From: Adiantum capillus-veneris
Lineage: Eukaryota > Streptophyta > Polypodiopsida > Polypodiales > Pteridaceae
Assembly: GCA_014529385.2 (NCBI GenBank)
Contig: CM043964.1
Span: forward strand, 8,257,497-8,321,496
DNA length: 64,000 bases
Direction of reading: 5' to 3'
Shown piece after piece: positions 46,327 through 59,110 of the stretch (its first letter is position 1; each line of letters starts with the position of its first letter). The notes below the pieces were generated by a model that was not told the DNA's origin, made no database searches, and saw only the letters and a list, made by a program, of their open reading frames with translations. Made by a program: the position numbers and the translations under genes.

Positions 46327-46640
46327 ATTTGATGAATAAAGTATTCTTTTGAATATGATTAGCTAGTATATAATTTCAAATGGACAGTTAAAAACAACAA
46401 AATCAAAGAATTCATACATTTTGTATATGATATACTCTTCACATCCGCGTTACCGACCAAGTATTTCATATACTTAATACTTAAAAAATTAATTGCACAT
46501 GCACATACAAATTATATGACGCTCGTATGGCCGGCTTAACGACCTGAACACCACATGCATGCAGAAATTGATGCTTCTAATAAACGACACTCTATTAACC
46601 GCGTTACCGATCGAGTGTCGCCTGAATCTAAGTAAAAGCA

Positions 46641-49268
46641 AATATAAACGCATGACGTGTAATCACTACACACACTTTGGGGATTGCATACGATGGTGTC
46701 GTCCCTCTCTCTTCTCATCTACCTGCGCTCTCTCCCTCCGGTTCAACATGGTATCAGAGCGGTGATTGCATGGGCGCGCTCGAGAATATTGAAGTCTTAT
46801 CACAAGGAAGATAAGCTATTTTTTTATTCTGCTCATATCGTTTTCTGCTCGTGATGATTCTCTTTAGGTCTAACTTTTTTTAAAAGGCGTCGCTGAACAC
46901 TCCAAGTCCTACAGAGATGAACAATGGAGTTTTAGGGCTGTACTGTGAGCACGTTTTTAGAGTGGCAAGCGTGTATGAACCATGTCCATGGCTGTCGTTG
47001 CAAGGTAGACAAAGCAAAGAGGCTAGTGGCTTTCGGTTTTGGATAGCACAGCCATATCACAGGTATGTTTGCGATCTGGAGAGCACAACAATATCATAGG
47101 AATATAGATTGGCCTTGGCCGCATGTGGGTGGAGGAAGTTAAGTCGACTGCTGATTACAGCACCTCACGCGTGCTACTGAAAGCGTGTACTACAAAAATA
47201 GGCAGGCGATGTACAACAAATTGCCATGTCTTCATGACCAACCTGCAGACCTAAAGTAGGATTCGTGTGTGTGGCTACGTGCTGTATGCACATAGAAGCT
47301 TCTCTTCTTGATATTATTAGCACCCCAGGCCATACATGCTTCTTTTATGTGCTGTATGCACACAAAATCTTCTCTTATTGATATTATTAAAGTAGCATAT
47401 ACACAAAAGCTTCTCTTATTGATATTATTAAAGCAGGCCTGGAGTGACATAAAGCAATGAGTGCTATCTATGGCGGCCACAAACCTATGTTATTATTAGT
47501 GCGGCATCTAACTGGCTTCACGTACTCCTGTTGGCGACTGAACCTACTGCGATGCTTTTATGCACAGCTCCTGTTGCGAACCTTTTATGCACAGTTTTTT
47601 TTTTTTGTACGTCTAATTTCCTATTGAGAAAGCAAAAGAGAGATTTGTTGCTTAGTGTTAAAGTATGGTGTCTGAAGATAGAGGTTGCATCAGGCTAACG
47701 ACGGAGGTAAGATCGGAGCTAGTTGAAGGTCCCCTTAAACGACAATTGCATGCCTCGCCACCGGTTACTTCAAAGATCCCATGTTCAATCGTCTAGGGAA
47801 GTGTTCCCTTTGCTGACGACGTTAATTGGCATGGTAAAGAAAGATTGAAGTCGACACTGAACATGGTTCATGCCAGTGATATTGCATCTAGAATATGGTC
47901 GTAGCCCCCAGCCGGATTCATGTAAAGGAGTAGTGAATATATAGACATTATGATTGAAGACAAATCGAACAGGCAGAAAGTGATGGATTTCAAAGATGTA
48001 CAAATGGGTTTTTCAAAGATATACAATTTTGAATTATGAGGAGGCCTCTAAGAGAGATAAGGATCCGTCTATACTCTTGATGTTGGAGATGGTACCCAAC
48101 ACTGGTTTTGGCTATACTCAAGATGTGAAAGGTCATATCTAGATATACTCTTGATATCAGAGGTGATACCCAACCATAATTTACTCTTGATGTCGGAGGT
48201 TTACATCGCGTTCAATCCGGCTATACATGACAAAGTTAAAGGTACATCTCTCGGAGGTTTATTATTATCGTATCCTATTTCTATTTGTTGATGTTGGACA
48301 TTTTTGTCTGGACTAAAAGGATTTCTTTTCGTCTCGTCAAAGCCTTGTGTTATGGCTAACATGAAGCCTTTCAACATGGCAAGATGACTTATGTTATGGC
48401 TACATTGAAGTTTTGTCGTCTAGTAAAAGATTGATGCTCACGGATTGGCATAGCTAAAAATCTATTGCCTCGTTTGGCAACTGAACATCTGTCGTCTTGT
48501 TTGGCTACTCAAACTCTATCTTCTCGTCAGCCCCAATGAAAATCTATCGTCTCATCAACCTTATGTTATGAAATACATTTTCTCTGCTTGCAAGCATACA
48601 AATAATCTAAGGGGCCCCATCGTGTTTTATATGCCGGCTTTGTATATCTGTGTGCACATGTGATTACATTGATATTATGTTTGTTTCTATGTCGTCTGCA
48701 TATGTGATTGCATCGTTGTTATGGTTGTCTCTATGACGTCTCTAGAACGGCCTCGCAAATCTCTAAGGACAATGTGTTGTGGTTATTTCTAACCTTCACG
48801 TTTCGATATGTTTCTTGAGTTGATATTGTTAACAAGATGAAAGTCACATCAAGCTGTGTGTATAGAGGCTCAAAGATATTCAAGCTGATCAAAGATATTG
48901 AAGAATTTGCATCAATTCAATTGTATATAGGGTTGTTAAAGACCCTTTAAAGGGCACATTGTAAAATAGGAGTGATGTAGCTCCTTTGAACATTGTAAAT
49001 GTATATTTAAAATATTTTAATATAACGATGGGTATATATAGAGCTGTGGGTTTTTCCATTGAGACCCCAAGGGTTTTTTCATCCACAGTTAGGGACCTTC
49101 ATTTGAGTGGGGGTGTTGAGCTATATATACTATCTCTATATATAGCACCCTGGTCCCCTCTCTATAAACGCATCTCGTGTAATCACTACACACACTTTGG
49201 GGATTGCATACGATGGTGTCGTCCCTCTCTCTTCTCGTCTACCTGTTCTCTCTCCCTCCGGTTCAACA
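46641..49268 (+). mobile_element. Non-coding LTR element of the TGTTGAG copia-type family
   Basis: A 5'-truncated LTR (46641-46748) ends CCGGTTCAACA and is followed directly by TGGTATCAGAGC (46749-46760), the initiator-Met primer site. A full LTR (49114-49268, 155 bp) lies at the right, preceded by the purine tract GAGTGGGGG. The 2.35-kb interior has no retroviral-type protein; it holds short repeats (AAGCTTCTCTTATTGATATT three times at 47290-47435; CTCTTGATGT...GGAGGT around 48070-48200). Probably a TRIM/LARD-like non-autonomous element. The LTR at 5181-5322 is a relative. Confidence 0.75.
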
Positions 49269-49640
49269 CTTGTCTCTCCCATATCAGGTGTCAATATGAA
49301 GTTCTCAAGACCTACAAGATTACAGTCAACCATAATGCAAGAATTTCTAAAACAAGAAAATAGATAAAGCATAAATGAATTGCAATAAATGAACTGCAAC
49401 AATAAATGAGGTGATTTACAAATCTGCAATGTTGTACTACTACTTTTCAATTGTCCAATTTACAGGCTAGTATTTGAGTCGAACTACAAAAAATCAATGT
49501 GACTAGTTAAACATATCCTCTTTCAGTGAAATGCGATAGACTGAAAGTGCAAAGTATACAGTGCATATCTCTCCAAAAAATTATAAGAAACGGAAGCCGT
49601 GTGTTTCCTCATAACGTTCATGTGTCGATCCCTCAGCCAA
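49269..49640. repeat. Dispersed direct repeat, copy 1
   Basis: Begins CTTGTCTCTCCCATATCAGG right after the LTR end and matches 51174-51490, including TGCAATGTTGTACTACT and GAAATGCGA.AGACTGAAAGTG. No coding potential seen. Confidence 0.8.
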
Positions 49641-51173
49641 AAACAATGCATGTTGCACCGTTTGCCACACCAATTGTCAAGTCGATGTTATCAATAATCA
49701 TGCAATGCATGCCAATTGTAATCAAATCTAGCCCATTGAACTTAGGGTTTAGGAGCCACTATTGAAGTACATTTATGTTATTCGTGTTTGTCTTCATTTA
49801 AACTTTTGTAATGTCAATTTGATTGTACAACTTATTCAAGGAATGGTTGTTATAGTGTTGGACGTCTGATCTGTGAGTACAAATTATTGTGGTAGAGTTG
49901 TTGATGTAGTCATGCACATGTGCTTCATCTATAATACATGCACCCAAGGTACAATTGATCTCATCTACTGCTCATTTTGTTTCAAGAATAATGGTCAAGA
50001 GAATGACATCTTGTAGAAAGTTGCATGTAGCCAGTGGATCGAGCTTGTGATATGACATGTGTTACAAAGCTCCCATGTGTGACTACAAACCGGGGGTAGC
50101 TCGACAAAAGGACACTTTTTTTTTTGAAGCCCGGGGAGGTCATCTAATAAGAATGTAACCTATCACGTGATTTCAACAGAAGGGTATTTAAAGTTCTTGA
50201 AACTTACAGAAATATATATACAAAAGGGCATTCTTTTTTCAAATTTGAAAACAACTTACTGATTTTAAAAGAAAAGAGTACATTTTATTCTGAACAAAAT
50301 TCACAAATAAGGGGTTTTACAAACATGTCTTGAACGCACGTGATATGGTAGTTTTACACAAAGTGAACCCCCTGAGTGTTGAAGGGATTTGCCAATGTAC
50401 TGCTTTCTATGTTGATATTTTGTCTTAAAATAAGGTCAAAAGTTGTTTGGGTTGACATGGATAATTTGCCTATAACTATAATATCTACCTCTTTTATATC
50501 TAGATATTGCTCATGGATCTCATGAATAGAGAGGAGATACTATTGATTCCTGGTTGGTATCTTGAACTAGTAACGGACTATAGATGCAATCCTGCTAACT
50601 CTTGTTGTTGTTGCTCCAATGAAAAAGCACCCAACAATAATACAAAAGCGAGGAAAATGGGTCATTTGTCTGTAGACCTTGTTTATCACTATATAAGTGA
50701 TGTATGCCGCTGCACAGGAGGGACAGATTTATAGATTTGTGAGCAAAGATGTCACATTGCATGCTCCAATTTCTATACAATGTAGTAATTTCAAACCATG
50801 ACCTAACATATGGACTGTACGCTAGTTTCAAGTTTACAGCACTTTGCCTTCTAGCTTATTAACTTCCTTTGCTTGAGTTTATTTGGATCTCATTTTTAGA
50901 ACTATACGCTTGATGTGGATTAACATCTGCACATGTTAATTACACACGTAACTCTTTGCATATGGTTGGTAGCCAATGCATGTGATGTATTACCATAGTG
51001 ACTACACAAGTAGTGAATGCATGTGGTGTATGAGAGTAGTGAATTCACTACATGAGTAGTGACTGCATGTGGTGTATCGTAGTAGTGAATTCACCTTGTG
51101 CATCTTTACTTTAGCTCTATATAATTGATATCATACTAAGTGTCGAAATAATTGATGCCATACTATACATGCC
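49641..51173. other. Nothing recognised
   Basis: AT-rich non-coding DNA. A short tandem of TGCATGTGGTGTAT/GTAGTGAATTCAC units lies at about 50990-51095. Confidence 0.5.
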
Positions 51174-51490
51174 CTTGTCTCTCCCATATCAGGTGTCAAT
51201 ATGAAGTTATCAAGACCTACAAGATTATAGTCAAGCATAATGCATGAATGAACTGCAATTAGGTGCTTTACAAACCTGCAATGTTGTACTACTGCTTTTC
51301 AATTGTCCAATTTGCAGGCTAGTATTTGAGTCAGACTACAAAAAATCAATGTGACTACTTAAACATATCCTCTTGCAATGAAATGCGACAGACTGAAAGT
51401 GCAAAATATACAGTGCATGTCTCTCCAAAAACTTATAAGAAACAAAATCCGTGTGTTGCCGCGTAACGTTCATGTGTGGATCCCTCAGCC
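51174..51490. repeat. Dispersed direct repeat, copy 2
   Basis: Same orientation as 49269-49640, with small deletions. Confidence 0.8.
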
Positions 51491-51681
51491 AAGCAAACAC
51501 ATGTGCATGGGAAATTGAATTTTGATAACAGACCCTGCAATGTTGTCGAGCTGGAGTTGCACATGTGCAGTTGGAATGTGCAGTGTTATGAATGTATGCG
51601 CTCCTTGTGCAATTGGAATGTGGAGTGTCATGAATATCTATCCTCCTTGAAACTTTGTGTTCTATGTCCTTTTATCACTGT

Positions 51682-51793
<112 letters not shown>

Positions 51794-51937
51794 AGCTTCT
51801 TCGGTCAGCAATAATGTCTTCTTTGCCTCCTTAGTGACTAGCCCGCATTATGTATCATGATTCCTAAATGCACATGATAATGGGCATCTTGAGGTCAACA
51901 TCCCCATAGAAAAAGTCACCATAGTCAATCCTCTCAT

Positions 51938-52095
51938 CATTAATCACTACTATTACGTGATGCTCATGGGCATTAGTACACGTGGCGGTCTGCTCAATAT
52001 CATTCACCTTCAATATCATTAATCACTACTATTACGTGACGCTCATGGGCATTAGTACACGTGGCGGTCCGCTCAATATCATTCACATTCAAAAT
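51938..52095. repeat. 79-bp tandem duplication
   Basis: AATCACTACTATTACGTGA...CTCAATATCATTCAC occurs twice in tandem (51942 and 52021 give the period) with few differences. Confidence 0.9.
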
Positions 52096-52344
52096 AGAGC
52101 CAAAAAGTGACGGGGACGTTGTCATATCTAGTAGTTATGAGGCCCATCCTACCTTGCATTCAGCTGTCTACTAGGCATTGTGACAAGCTATGACCAACTA
52201 GAAATTGGAAATGCCCCACGTTATACTTCTCAACATATCAACCTATAGTTCAAGGTGACACAACGTAGAATTTGTTAGTCCGTTTGAGGTATGGCATTTC
52301 CAAGGGGTTTCAATTAGGGTCTGAATCAAGTAGCAATTCTATTC

Positions 52345-53310
52345 AACACCCCTCAAAGATGAGGGTGTAATGAGTTTGTTTTTGGGGCCACAGAGACGAT
52401 ATACTCAAGCTCATCACAAACAATTGTAAAAGATCTATTGATGCCTTTGACAACGATCTCACTTTCAAGAGCAATAGATTTGTTTTTTGCATTAAGCGTT
52501 CGCTTTTGAACTTCCATGAGTCCCCTGCTTTGAGCAACAATGAGCAAAAAACAATTGTAAAGATCCATCGATTTTGGGCCTCCAATAACCACTTTTTGCT
52601 TGCAAAGGGTGCAACATCCATCCATTAGAAACTAATATCTCTAGTCAAAAGATGCAACTTGAAAGCTGTCAAGGTGTGATCCCTCCAAAAGATGCAGAAG
52701 TCAGATTGTTCTGACATCAAATTTTTAGAAAGGCTATTAACAGAGTTGGAAGAGGTGTGCGACTGAAGCCAATAGCTTATCAAAGCACGAGTTGCCCTAT
52801 AAGCGGCAATATTTCCCAATGTCTATTGCTAAACCCTCACACCCTTTGCTAAAAGTGCAAGTAGCTAGCACTGAAGACACTGGCTTTTCTGCCCTCATGT
52901 CCACTTTGACGTTTACTCTTTCCATTTCTTCGGCCTATGCCATCTGCATCGCCAACAGCCTGATAGCATCAAAAAAAAATGTGATGAATGTGCAGCAAAG
53001 GTAATGAGTTTTGGTGATTCAACTCCAGATTAGGCCAACTAATTATCGACTGAAATCTGATATCCTTGGTTTCAATAGCACTAGAACAGACCTCTACCAT
53101 GGTTTGTTTGCACAAATATCTAATCTTTGAGAGTGCTCGTCACTTTGGCAAGCATCCAAAGTACCCCTCCAGCTTGATGACAACAAGGTTTTGAAAGGTC
53201 TCCAATACTCCTTTCTAGTTCTACCCGGCTTGTTTTTGCACGAGAAAAATGTGCAAAAACAAGTTGGTGTGAATCTTGAGGATTAGGCATGGGGACCTGC
53301 TGCATATTAT
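52345..53310 (-). pseudogene. Unrecognised decayed coding-like region
   Basis: Three minus-strand frames (53305-53120, 52819-52625 and 52625-52353) lie in a row, with segments such as FCIFWRDHTLTAFKLHLLTRDI and MDGCCTLCKQKVVIGG (read in parts). The content looks protein-like, but no family is recognised and stops interrupt it. It could be chance. Confidence 0.25.
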
Positions 53311-53689
53311 TTCCATGAACAAAGAAGGATGGCCAACGGCACAGGGTTGTTGAATTTGCATGAGCTATACTTGGAGCCGCATAATACTGGCCATAAATAG
53401 TTGCACCTACAAAAATGAGCTAAGGTAGTGGAAGTTGGACATACACTTCAACTCGCAAATATTTAAGCCCATATCAACATCTTGGGTAGAGCTACATGCC
53501 TTCAAGATGTATATATAGGTGATTTCATATGGTCAAAGGCCCTCAATTTCCATCCACTGAAAACATCCCTAGCCCTATCTTGTGTGTATTCTACAATCAA
53601 TGCATGCAGGATATAAAGCAAAAGTGAACACATCTCGTGTCATGCCAATGTTGGACATCTACTCAAAACATCTAAGAGTGTCATAAAAA

Positions 53690-54480
53690 AGCTTATGCTG
53701 GGTGTATCTTGCAATCAGTGAATTCCAAGAGACTACATCCCTGAACAGAAGCATGTTAAACATCTTCGGTGCTTCTTTCACACTTTGCAAACATATCAAA
53801 GCAAGGAGTTGGCAGTAACAATGTCTCTTTCTAAAAATGGATCATTCAAAATCTTAGCATGTATCTGTTGGCCCTTGTATAGAGCACATCTTACAAACTA
53901 TATTATTTCAAAGCATATGATAGCCTTGTCCCACATCTTGTAATGAAAATACGCTGTCATACGCGTATTTCATAAAACCATATCTTGAATTTCCATATCC
54001 TGGAACACTTTTTGAGCACTACCAAGTAGACCACAATTAGCATACATATCCGTCAATGCATTGGAGACAAGAATCTTTTTCCTTACAAATTGTCTTCAAT
54101 TATTTGAGTATGTAGTTTGTGACCACTTATTATTGCTACCCCAATGATACCACAAGGTTTCAAGGTAGAAGCAAAAGTAGCAGAATTTGGATAGAGACCC
54201 TTGTTTTCCATCTGCTTCATATTCTCCTTCATATACTCAAATGCTTCCTTGCAAAGACCATGTCCAATAAGCACATTCAAGGTGATAATATCATGAACAA
54301 CAAGTTTTCAAACACTTCTTACGGTTTTTCAGCAAGCCACACCTAGCCTATATATCAAGCAACACAGTACCCACAACAACATCATGTTCCAACAAGTCGC
54401 TCTTGCCAAGTTGAGCATGTATGTGTTGTCCCTTGTCCATTGCACCTCTACTAGCACATAGCTTTGATATGCAGGTAAAA
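53690..54480 (-). pseudogene. PPR gene remnant (copy B)
   Basis: Inverted duplicate of 38010-38820. Motifs include EAFEYMKENMKQMENKGLYPN, TFASTLKPCG, GHKLHTQIIED, LTDMYANCGLLGSAQKVF, and GQQIHAKILNDPFLERD. Stops and frameshifts throughout. Confidence 0.8.
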
Positions 54481-54588
54481 GTTCTTGCACTTGGAGACAA
54501 CAGAACATGGCATTGCATTTCGAGAAGGAGTCACACTCGCCGCCGCGCTGAACCGCCTCACCGTCGTCTATGCCGCCCTAATGCTCGA

Positions 54589-54591
<3 letters not shown>

Positions 54592-54687
<96 letters not shown>

Positions 54688-54749
54688 CGCGCACGTACAC
54701 ACACACACACACACACACAGGCATACACACACATACACATACACACACA

Positions 54750-54815
<66 letters not shown>
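54592..54815. repeat. (CT)n followed by (AC)n microsatellite
   Basis: CT 54592-54684, then AC runs about 54697-54815 with CATA interruptions. The inverted counterpart at 37804-37925 has only a GA run with a short GTGTGT stretch. Confidence 0.95.
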
Positions 54816-54818
<3 letters not shown>

Positions 54819-54908
54819 GAGCACACAAAGGAGGAGAAGACAGAGGTAAAGCAAGAGCACTTCTTAGCTTGCACCTCGAAGAATGAGGATTTTTAGGTCA
54901 AATGGACC

Positions 54909-55122
54909 TTTTATAAGAGTTTGACCCATTCACACATGGGCTCCCACAATGGTCGGTCGTTGCAAAACTATTGTAAAAATAAGATAAGTAGTGTGCCTCT
55001 CATCGGCGATCACCTATACACCTATTGGACTGACAAGCCCGATCCATGACTCAATCAAATAAATAATAAGCCGTTTGTCAATGGTGATAGGGTGTCCATG
55101 AGGGTTAACATGTCCCCCTTCT
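54909..55122 (-). promoter_or_regulatory. Gypsy polypurine tract, 3' LTR start and TATA box (copy B)
   Basis: On the minus strand AAGAAGGGGGACA precedes TGTTAACCC at about 55110. A TATA box lies at 54909-54915 (minus-strand TATAAAAGG). Equivalent to 37463-37677. Confidence 0.55.
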
Positions 55123-55710
55123 TGATGTAGATTCCATTCTTAGAAGCTATTGAGATGAAACCGATCGTCGAGGTGGAAGAGCATCCAAGATTAAATGTCC
55201 TTAGTCTTCTTTAATGACTACAAAATCAAGCAAAATTGGCACATTAATTGCATTCTCATATGCAATTGTAGACACACAAATTGATTGGTAATAGAATATT
55301 AAAAATTTTCTAGTAGTAAACATTAAACTATAATATAATCAAACACATAAGAAATTGTAAAGGTCAAAAATTAAACAAGTCCGGGGTCACTAGCTTAATG
55401 GTCGAAAGGCACTAGAGGTCAACTATTAATACATTGGACAAGCTTCTCAATTTTCCCTTGTCAATTAAGCTGTTGAATCGTCACGAGAGCAAAGTATTTC
55501 ATGTTCGAGGACTGACTAGAGGCTATACCTAGAAGACCTTGTAGTTAAGCTACAATAAAAGAAATTGCTTTTGAAAAATCATCACCTGAATTATTTCCTT
55601 TGTTTGACCCCCCAAAGTTTTCTCACATTGATTCAATTTTGATGTGTGTGCTTATTTTGTATGCCTTGTACTTTTTGCTTTTCAAAGAAAAGCACCCACA
55701 CTAGGAACCT

Positions 55711-56025
55711 CTAGGGCTCTAGTACCATAGGCAATTTACATGTTGGCACCCAGATTTGATCATTCCCTTCATAGTAGCCTTTGGCTTCCACTAGTCTTTT
55801 AAATGTTTTTTTACATTTTTTGGAGCGAGTGGGGAGTTTCTTACAAGGCTTCTGGTTTTTAGCATCAAAAATTGTCGCTAAAGAAGATTTAGGGACCCAT
55901 TTATATGTTTTCTCCGTTATATCACGATGGGTCTTGTGTGTTTCAAGTTTTGTTTTAGCTATAGAAGTTGAAGCTTTTGAGGGTTGGGCCATAGGTACAT
56001 ATGGTTCAACGTCTTGGACATGCAC
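55711..56025 (-). pseudogene. Basic C-terminal segment of gypsy post-pol region
   Basis: Open frame with KKLPTRSKKCKKTFKRLVEA and GNDQIWVPTC, ending in the first bases of the inverted duplication. Unrecognised. Confidence 0.35.
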
Positions 56026-56170
56026 TATTTTGGGTTGTATTTTCTCGGGAGGTGATATCTTAGGGACTATGGCTTGAGTGGAAGGGCTAAGAGTTGGTTT
56101 CTTGTTGTGACACTCTTAGTCCCCCAATCAATAGTGCATTTGGTCGCTTTCATCCACGTGTGTCCTAGGT

Positions 56171-56401
56171 TTATATTGCCTTCCATAGTTCTGCAGGCAT
56201 GATCAAAAAGTCTTGAGCCACAACCCCGTTGTCATAACTGACAGAAGTGTGCCAGATTCCAAAAACCATAATTTTTTGCTTGTTGACACCCTTGACTTGG
56301 ATAGTACTCTCAGATAGAGATGGCTTTCCTAATTGACACCACACCCCATATGATAGAAGATTATATTTAGCACCCGTGTCCAATAAGAAGTTATATAGCA
56401 C
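56171..56401 (-). pseudogene. Retropepsin-like segment downstream of integrase
   Basis: LLDTGAKYNLLSYGVW resembles the D-T/S-G-A active-site region of aspartic proteases (Asp-Thr-Gly-Ala, then a hydrophobic-Leu-Leu), followed by IQVKGVNKQKIMVFGIW and DFLIMP, which fit the later beta strands and the I/L-G-F/M-D-like position. In gypsy elements the protease normally precedes reverse transcriptase, so this position is unusual. It is a short fragment between stops. Confidence 0.5.
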
Positions 56402-56418
56402 TTTCCCATAGGCATTGT

Positions 56419-57700
56419 TTAACTCAATAGGCTATCGCAGAGGTGTGACAGATTCCAACCAATCATTCTTTGTTTCAACATGAAATGCATGTGTAACTCC
56501 AAGGTTGGCCTCTCGTTTGGCGTCTTACATTGTTGTCGCTCCTTAGCCTCAGCTTGAGATTGTATCTTCTTCAATTCTACTTGTGCCTTGGCTGCCTTTT
56601 TTTTATGGATGGCACGTAGCTCCTCTTGGCTTAAAGGATCATAATATCTTTTAAATTTACTCCCATTGAGGAATTCGATGGTTTCAACTCCATCAATTTT
56701 TTCCACACTAATGGTTCCTTGTGGGGTCTATTAGCATACTCTATATGGTCCTTTTTCGACATATTTCAACTTTTTCTTCTCGTTACATACACCATATATA
56801 AGGAATTTGTCCCCTACCTTGATATCCTTGTTCTTTAGATGACAGTCAAACCATTTCTTTCTCCTATCTTTCTCCACAAGTGAATTTTGCACAGCCAATT
56901 GCCTTTGTTTGTCTAACCTCTCAAGGATATATAAACGCTCAACTAAAGGGTTACAATCCCAACCTTCTTGTGAAGCTACCCGTACACTAGAAATTACAAA
57001 CTCCCATGGGATAAGTGCTTCTTGGCCATATACCATTTTGATTGGTTTACAATTAATAGCCACTTTGTAAGAACTATGATAAGCCCATAGAGTTGATGTC
57101 AGCTTCGAATCCTAGTCTGTGCGATGAGATTCCAATGTTTTGGTCAAGATAGAAATTAGGGTCGTGTTAGTGCTCACAGCTTGGCCATTTGATTATGGAT
57201 AATAAGGTATGGACTTATGGTGGGCTATCATGAAGGTTGTCATGAGGTCCTTTATCACTCCATTTATAAAATGAGTACCATTGTCACTCACAATTCCAAA
57301 GGGACAACCAAATTGCGTAATAATGTTCTCAAAGAAAAACTTTGTAGTTTACCTTGCATCGGCCTTGCGTGTCGCCCTGGCTTCCCCCCACTTTGTCACA
57401 TAGTCACTGACAACAATAATATATCAAGATTGAGTGTTACAAGCTGCCATACTCATTGGGCCTACAAAATTTAAACCCCAGTTTTCAAATGGCTGAGTCA
57501 CTTTAATAGGATATAATGGCATCTTAACCTTTCGTTGTGTGATCTTGTAACGTTGGCATTCATCACATCCTTTTGAAAAAATTGATGGATCTTTGAATAA
57601 GGTAGGCCACCAATACCTTGATTGCAACACCTTTCTAGTAGTTAGTTCCCCTAAGAAATATCCTCCGACTATACCCATGTGGGCTTCTTGCAGTATGTAT
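56419..57700 (-). pseudogene. Gypsy integrase and C-terminal extension
   Basis: Zinc region LQSRYWWPTLF...CDECQRYK (57660-57530); core with NWGLNFVGPM, then GIVSDNGTHF (57300-57270) and SIPYYPQSNGQ (57220-57190). Next are VYGQEALIPWEF (about 57030), the C-terminal KYVEKGPYRV (56740), VETIEFLNGSKFKRYYD (56680-56640), and an Ala/Lys/Glu-rich helical stretch. Several stops separate these blocks. Confidence 0.85.
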
Positions 57701-57775
57701 AAATACTCATCCTCACGAGCACAACGTCTAGCTTGTAGAGAGTTTCTGCAATTAGGGAATAAGGTTCACATTCCT

Positions 57776-59110
57776 TTAATAATTTTCAAGATATATCAGG
57801 TTTTTACAAAGCTCTTTGGGTGTACAACAGTTAACTACAAAGTTCACAATCTTCTCACTCCATTCAAGCATGGTCTCGACTAAGAACAAGGAAGTATCGG
57901 GCAATTCATCATCAATTCCAGTAGGGGCTTCACAATTGGGTAAGCGAGACAAATGAGTCACCATGACATATCTTTTACCAGGTCTCACCAAACAGTAAAA
58001 TCAAACTCAAGAAGAATTAACAACCATCGTGTAATTCTTCTCATGGAACAAGGTTTATTTACTAGATACAACAACGTTTGATGATCAACGTAGAAAACAA
58101 ACTTGTTGGCAAGAAGGTAGTAGCAAAATTTCTTTACTGCATAAATTATAGCTAAACCTTCCCGCTATGTAGTGGTGTAGTTCCTCTCAGCATCATTTAA
58201 TTGACAACTTGCAAAGCTAATGGGGTAGTCCAATTTATGTTCTCCTAGTTGAGCTAGAACACACCCAATAGCAAAGTTCGATGCATCAATATGTACATGG
58301 AAAATTACATTCCAATCATTCAATTGTAGAATGGGAGCACTAGTCAAGGTCTTTTTCAATGACTCATAAGCATGGTCACACTTCGCGGTCTACTGGAACT
58401 CAATAAGAATCTTGTACAAAGGGCAAGCTATCTTGGCAAAGTTTAAAATAAACCGCCTATAATAACCAACATGGCCCATGAACCTTTGAACCCCTTTATA
58501 GTTTGTAGGTGGTGGAAAATTAGAAATAGCTTTAATTTTTCTCTCATATGTGGAAATCCCATTTTTGGACACTATATGACCTAAAATGACTCCATGTTCA
58601 ACCCAAAATAGACATCTGAAAGGGTTTAAGGAGATGTGATACAATCTGAAATTTTCAAACACTTTTCATAAACATGATACATTTTCTTTCCAAGAGGAAT
58701 AAACACAAAGGTCATCTAAGAAAGCTTCACAAAACTCCCTCAAATATTCTGTAAAAGCAGTGTTTATTAATCTTTGGAAGGTAGCATGGGCATTGGTTAA
58801 GCCAAACACCATAACACAAAATGCGAACACTCCAAATTCAATTATAAAAGCAGTTTTAGATTGGTCCTCTAGTGCAATTGTAATTTGATTGCATCCAAAG
58901 TACCCATATGAAAATCTATAAGGTTCTTCTCTCCTGCAACTCTTTCAAGCACATGTTCCAAATATTACAAGGGGTAATGGTATCTCCTAGTAGCGGCATT
59001 GACCTAGGCTACAACACCACATAACACTTTGAAGTTATTAACCCCATTATCTACCAACTTCCATGAGCATCACATGCCCCTTATAATTAAGCCATTCTGT
59101 GGTGTCATGC
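57776..59110 (-). pseudogene. Gypsy reverse transcriptase and RNase H (copy B)
   Basis: Reverse transcriptase blocks matching copy A (FGLTNAHATFQRLI-like at 58810-58770, FLDDLCVYSSWK at about 58720-58685, NGISTYERKIKAI at 58560-58520). They are followed by RNase H (TSAPILQLNDWN, HVHIDASNFAIGCVLAQ, YPISFASCQLNDAERNYTTT at 58359-58165) and its tail. Stops are frequent. Confidence 0.85.

Larger units (their letters stand above)
53690..55735. repeat. Inverted duplication, copy B (without CACTA insertion)
   Basis: Reverse complement of 37086-38836 joined to 19190-19432. The junction corresponding to the CACTA-2 target is AGA at 55498-55500, with no transposon sequence. Confidence 0.9.
55111..59110 (-). 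mobile_element. Ty3/gypsy element, 5'-truncated, with post-integrase ORFs
   Basis: On the minus strand, in order: a reverse transcriptase fragment, RNase H, integrase zinc region, core and C-terminus, a charged helical region, a retropepsin-like segment, a further basic segment, then a polypurine tract. Compared with 16040-17372 about 0.6 kb before the reverse transcriptase core is deleted (join near 59010). All frames carry stops. Confidence 0.85.
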
